From Ruminococcus sp. UBA3387 (GTDB lineage Bacteria; Bacillota; Clostridia; Oscillospirales; Ruminococcaceae), in assembly GCA_002358895.1 (NCBI GenBank), contig DEPR01000025.1, positions 1-9,676 of the forward strand: DNA of 9,676 nucleotides. Reading direction: 5' to 3'. Position 1 is the stretch's first letter, and each line of letters opens with the position of its first letter. Of this stretch, positions 7,557 to 9,676 are shown one piece after another. The translations under genes were made by a program, and so were the position numbers. Below the pieces are notes generated by a model. It searched no databases. It was given only the letters and a program-made list of their open reading frames with translations, and was not told the origin of the DNA.

Positions 7557-7578
7557 GGCTTCTTGAAAGGAGATAGTT

Positions 7579-7995
7579 ATGGGCTTCAGGGAAAAGCTCC
7601 GTCAATTTATGATGGGCAGATATGGAATGGACAGTCTGGGTTATTTTATGTGCATAACTTATCTGGTGATTGCATTTTTAAATCTGTTTTTTGTATCAAG
7701 GCTTCTGTATTTTATTAATCTTGTGCTGATAGCAATTTTTGTTTTCAGATTTTTGTCCGGGAACACCACGAAGAGATACAACGAAAACCTGAAATTTCAG
7801 CAGATAAAGGGCAAGGTTAAAGGCTTATTCAGCAAGTCAAAGTCAAGGGCAGAACAGAACAAGGACTACTGTTTCAAGCGTTGCCCTAACTGTGGAAAGA
7901 CTCTCAGGTTGCCGAGGAAAAGGGGCAGACACGGTACACGCTGTCCTGTATGCGGCTGCAGTTTCAAGGTTACGGTCTGGTTCGGAAACAAATAG
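7579..7995 (+). CDS. Small membrane protein with C-terminal zinc ribbon
   Basis: A 138-residue protein that I cannot assign to a named function. After a short N-terminus (GRYGMDSLGYF) it has two adjacent hydrophobic segments (about 23-38 and 42-58), then a basic linker (about 62-96), and a C-terminal zinc ribbon: RCPNCGKTLRLPRKRGRHG and TRCPVCGCSFKV, with Cys102/Cys105 and Cys122/Cys125 as likely zinc ligands (Cys98 and Cys127 nearby). The highly basic stretch between the knuckles suggests nucleic-acid or phosphate contact, or simply positive-inside topology with the ribbon in the cytosol. The start is secure: AAAGGAG (7566-7572) lies 6 nt before the ATG. It lies 67 nt upstream of sigK on the same strand, and a strong terminator precedes it, so it needs either its own promoter or read-through. 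Similar short membrane zinc-ribbon proteins occur in Clostridia, from general recollection only. Confidence 0.8.
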   Translation: MGFREKLRQFMMGRYGMDSLGYFMCITYLVIAFLNLFFVSRLLYFINLVLIAIFVFRFLSGNTTKRYNENLKFQQIKGKVKGLFSKSKSRAEQNKDYCFKRCPNCGKTLRLPRKRGRHGTRCPVCGCSFKVTVWFGNK

Positions 7996-8001
7996 ACTTG
8001 C

Positions 8002-8030
8002 ATAGACAATCCCGTATTACGCATAGGATA
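8002..8030 (+). promoter_or_regulatory. Candidate sigma-E (mother-cell) promoter of sigK
   Basis: ATA (8002-8004), a 17-bp spacer, and CATAGGAT (8022-8029) fit the Bacillus sigma-E pattern ATA-N16-18-CATAnnnT. The -10 plus the next base also fits the sigma-K -10 CATAnnnTA, but no AC lies at the sigma-K -35 spacing. Both elements sit in a direct repeat GCATAG (8000-8005 and 8021-8026), two helical turns apart. Transcription would start near 8036, giving a leader of about 27 nt. In B. subtilis sigK is known to be transcribed by sigma-E and then sigma-K RNA polymerase. These motifs are short, so a chance match is possible. Confidence 0.5.
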
Positions 8031-8062
8031 TACAAATCTTATGGTAATGCGGGAGGTTTTTT
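8011..8062 (+). terminator. Long hairpin plus T-run abutting the sigK start codon
   Basis: The outer stem CCCGTATTAC (8011-8020) pairs with GTAATGCGGG (8044-8053), with one T-G wobble. After one bulged G (8021), CATAGGAT (8022-8029) pairs with ATCTTATG (8036-8043), with one G-T wobble. The total is 18 pairs with loop ATACAA (8030-8035). Six Ts (8057-8062) follow after AGG, and the sigK ATG is the very next base. The Shine-Dalgarno GGGAGG (8051-8056) has its GGG inside the stem. It can therefore act as terminator for the zinc-ribbon gene, as a translation mask for sigK, or both. Confidence 0.75.
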
Positions 8063-8749
8063 ATGCTTGCGTTTTTATTCGATTTAATTGCAAATCACTT
8101 TCTGTTTTTTGCTTTGCACTTTGAAAGCAGAAGCGTATTCCCAAAGCCATTGACGGCAAAGCAGGAACACGAATATTTTTTGAAAATGGCTGAGGGGGAC
8201 ACAAATGCGAGGGATAAGCTGATAGAACACAATCTTCGGCTTGTTGCACACATTATAAAGAAATACTATGCCAACTCCCACGAGCAGGAGGACCTTATTT
8301 CTATTGGTACAATAGGGCTTATAAAGGCTGTTTCCACTTTTGACTACACAAAGGGTTGTCGGTTTGCGACCTATGGAAGCAGGTGTGTGGAAAACGAGAT
8401 ACTTATGCATTTCCGTGGGCTGAAAAAGACGGCAGGCGAGCTACATTTTGACGAACCTATCGAAGTGGACAGAAACGGAAATCAGCTGACACTTATGGAC
8501 ATAATTTCCGACGGTATATCGGTTGACGACCAGATAGAAATGAAAATCAGGTCGGAGCAGTTATACAGACACATAGACGACTGTCTCACCGACAGGGAAC
8601 GTGAGATAGTCATTATGCGATACGGGCTTGACGGCAACGCACCCCTTACTCAGCGTGAGGTTGCAAAGAAGCTTGGAATTTCAAGGTCATACGTTTCCCG
8701 TATCGAGAAAAAGGCGTTGCTTGAACTTAGAGCAAAATTTGAAACATAA
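8063..8749 (+). CDS. sigK: RNA polymerase sporulation sigma factor SigK (pro-sigma-K)
   Basis: A 228-residue sigma-70 family factor directing late mother-cell transcription during sporulation (spore coat and cortex, mother-cell lysis). The start MLAFLFDLIANHFLFFALHF is a hydrophobic pro-sequence of about 20 residues, followed by SVFPKPLT, which aligns with AFPQPLS of B. subtilis pro-sigma-K. By that alignment cleavage by a SpoIVFB-type intramembrane protease would fall near residue 19-20. Region 2 is complete: LIEHNLRLVAHIIKKYY (53-69), LISIGTIGLIKAV (78-90), RFATYGSRCVENEILMHFR (100-118). Region 4 ends in the helix-turn-helix TQREVAKKLGISRSYVSRIE (196-215). The gene is continuous with no intervening skin-type element. 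Start ATG 8063 is preceded by GGGAGG with 6-nt spacing, although part of that site is paired in the leader hairpin. SigE is the nearest alternative, but the FPKPL block and short length favour SigK. Confidence 0.93.
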   Translation: MLAFLFDLIANHFLFFALHFESRSVFPKPLTAKQEHEYFLKMAEGDTNARDKLIEHNLRLVAHIIKKYYANSHEQEDLISIGTIGLIKAVSTFDYTKGCRFATYGSRCVENEILMHFRGLKKTAGELHFDEPIEVDRNGNQLTLMDIISDGISVDDQIEMKIRSEQLYRHIDDCLTDREREIVIMRYGLDGNAPLTQREVAKKLGISRSYVSRIEKKALLELRAKFET

Positions 8750-8780
8750 AAAGCCTGCACGATTTGTGCAGGCTTAATTT
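8748..8780. terminator. Bidirectional terminator between sigK and hisC
   Basis: AAGCCTGCAC (8751-8760) pairs perfectly with GTGCAGGCTT (8766-8775) around a 5-nt loop. On the minus strand the stem runs into five Ts (complement of 8748-8752), a strong terminator for hisC. On the plus strand the tail is TTAATTTT, weaker but usable for sigK. The two stop codons lie 30 nt apart. Confidence 0.88.
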
Positions 8781-9676
8781 TATATAAATCGTTCCAATGC
8801 TTCAAGCATTGCGTCCATTTCGTCATCTGTGCCGATTGTTATTCTGAGATAATTTTCAATTCTCGGCTTGTTGAAGTAACGGACAAATATTTTCTGCGAT
8901 TTCAGATACTCGAAAATATCCTTTGCCTTATGCTCAGGGTGAGTAGCGAACAGGAAGTTCGTGCTACTGTCAAGGACGGCAAATCCCATTTTGGTCATTG
9001 CTTTTGCTACTCTTTCACGGGTGGTTATTATCTTTGAAACGGTATTTTCAAAATACTCTCTGTCCTTGATTGACTCGATACCCGTTAAAATAGCGATACT
9101 GTCCATAGGATATGAGTTGTATGAGTCTTTAACTGCGTCCATATATGAGATGAGCTGCGGATTTGCAAAGGCTGCGGCAACTCTCATTCCCGCCATTGAA
9201 CGGGATTTTGAGAAGGTCTGGGTTACAACAAGGTTGTCATATTCCTTCACAAGTTCCACTGCTGAATAGCCACCGAAATCTACATAGGCTTCGTCAATAA
9301 TAACTATACAATCACGGTTATGCTCCAGCAAATCTACGATAAAATCCTTTAACTCGCCTACTGATGTGGGTGCGTTCGGGTTTGGAATTACAACACCACC
9401 ATTTGGTGCATAATAGTCCTCAACGTTTATTCTGAAATTCTCGTCAACAGGAAAAGTTTTTGACGGAATTTTCAGAAGCTCACACCACACGGGATAAAAC
9501 GAATAGGTGATGTCGGGATAAACAATAGGCAGGTCAGAGTTGAAAAAAGCTCTGAAAGCTGTTGCAAGCACATCATCTGAGCCGTTTCCCGTAAAGACGT
9601 TTTCTCTTTTCAGTCCATAATAATCAGCTATAGCTTCACGCAAAATACCTGCATCAATAGGTGGATATTTTTTCAG
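8780..9676 (-). CDS. hisC: Histidinol-phosphate aminotransferase (class I/II PLP enzyme), 5' end outside window
   Basis: The frame is open to the window edge, giving the last 298 residues of a protein usually about 350 long; roughly 50 N-terminal residues are missing. It catalyses the PLP-dependent step between imidazole-acetol phosphate and L-histidinol phosphate in histidine synthesis, in the cytosol. Marks in order: FTGNGSDDVLATAFRAFF (phosphate-binding turn), YPDITYSFYPVW, IPNPNAPTS (in place of the common NPNNPTG), IIDEAYVDFGG with the Asp that contacts the pyridine nitrogen, TFSKSRSMAGMRVA with the Schiff-base lysine (codon at 9208-9206), and YLRITIGT near the C-terminus with the substrate-binding arginine. 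Class I aminotransferases are promiscuous and related CobD-like or aromatic enzymes exist, but the DEAYVDF and FSKS..MAGMR blocks fit HisC best. No other his genes are visible. A TTG at 9643-9641 is internal, not the start. Confidence 0.85.
   Translation of the reverse strand: MKKYPPIDAGILREAIADYYGLKRENVFTGNGSDDVLATAFRAFFNSDLPIVYPDITYSFYPVWCELLKIPSKTFPVDENFRINVEDYYAPNGGVVIPNPNAPTSVGELKDFIVDLLEHNRDCIVIIDEAYVDFGGYSAVELVKEYDNLVVTQTFSKSRSMAGMRVAAAFANPQLISYMDAVKDSYNSYPMDSIAILTGIESIKDREYFENTVSKIITTRERVAKAMTKMGFAVLDSSTNFLFATHPEHKAKDIFEYLKSQKIFVRYFNKPRIENYLRITIGTDDEMDAMLEALERFI

Noticed and set aside
8044..8062. ATG codons at 8041 and 8047 as alternative sigK starts or a leader peptide
   Set aside because: They are out of frame with sigK and lack a ribosome site. 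ATG 8063 has GGGAGG at good spacing and gives the expected pro-sequence.
8084..8410. 108-codon minus-strand open frame inside sigK
   Set aside because: It is antisense to conserved sigma region 2 and has no supporting signals.
1..9676. CRISPR arrays, insertion sequences, phage genes, tRNA or rRNA genes
   Set aside because: Looked for on both strands; no spaced repeats, transposase or integrase motifs, cloverleaf-like segments or rRNA-like sequence were recognised.

Overview
The window looks like a chromosomal segment of a low-GC, spore-forming-type member of the Bacillota, class Clostridia. Oscillospiraceae/Ruminococcus-like is my best guess. The case rests on gene content and style: a sporulation sigma factor SigK with a pro-sequence, a DUF4358 lipoprotein, two lipobox proteins, AGGAG-type ribosome binding sites, sigma-A promoters with 17-bp spacers, and compact stem-loop/T-run terminators. 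The taxon is inferred, because no rRNA or marker gene is present. I see no mobile elements, CRISPR arrays, tRNAs or rRNAs. No gene-free stretch exceeds about 211 bases.

Layout. (1) 1-186 is the 3' end of a yebC-family gene, closed by a terminator. (2) A strong extended -10 promoter at 313-341 drives a four-gene operon (398-4381). It encodes a membrane-anchored SGNH hydrolase/acyltransferase, a DUF4358 lipoprotein, an MBOAT membrane O-acyltransferase, and a DHHW (AlgX/DltD-like) SGNH protein. Together they look like a complete machine that carries acyl groups, probably acetyl, across the membrane and transfers them to a cell-surface polymer. (3) A hairpin separates this operon from pepF (4453-6255), an M3 zinc oligopeptidase, which ends at its own terminator. 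(4) A near-consensus sigma-A promoter (6321-6349) drives a PrsA/SurA-like lipoprotein (6422-7519) with its own terminator. (5) A small membrane protein with a zinc ribbon (7579-7995) precedes sigK (8063-8749). (6) Convergent to sigK, on the minus strand, lies the 3' part of a histidinol-phosphate aminotransferase (hisC-like), which runs off the window. A bidirectional terminator separates the two genes.

The most interesting non-coding structure is the sigK leader (8002-8062). A long imperfect hairpin followed by six Ts ends at the sigK start codon, and its right arm contains half of the Shine-Dalgarno sequence. A sequence matching the sigma-E consensus (ATA-N17-CATAnnnT) places its -10 element inside the left arm. 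If real, read-through RNA from upstream would be terminated or translationally masked, while RNA started at the internal promoter would lack the left arm and be freely translated. This would be a built-in way of restricting SigK to the sporulating mother cell. It is a hypothesis from sequence alone.
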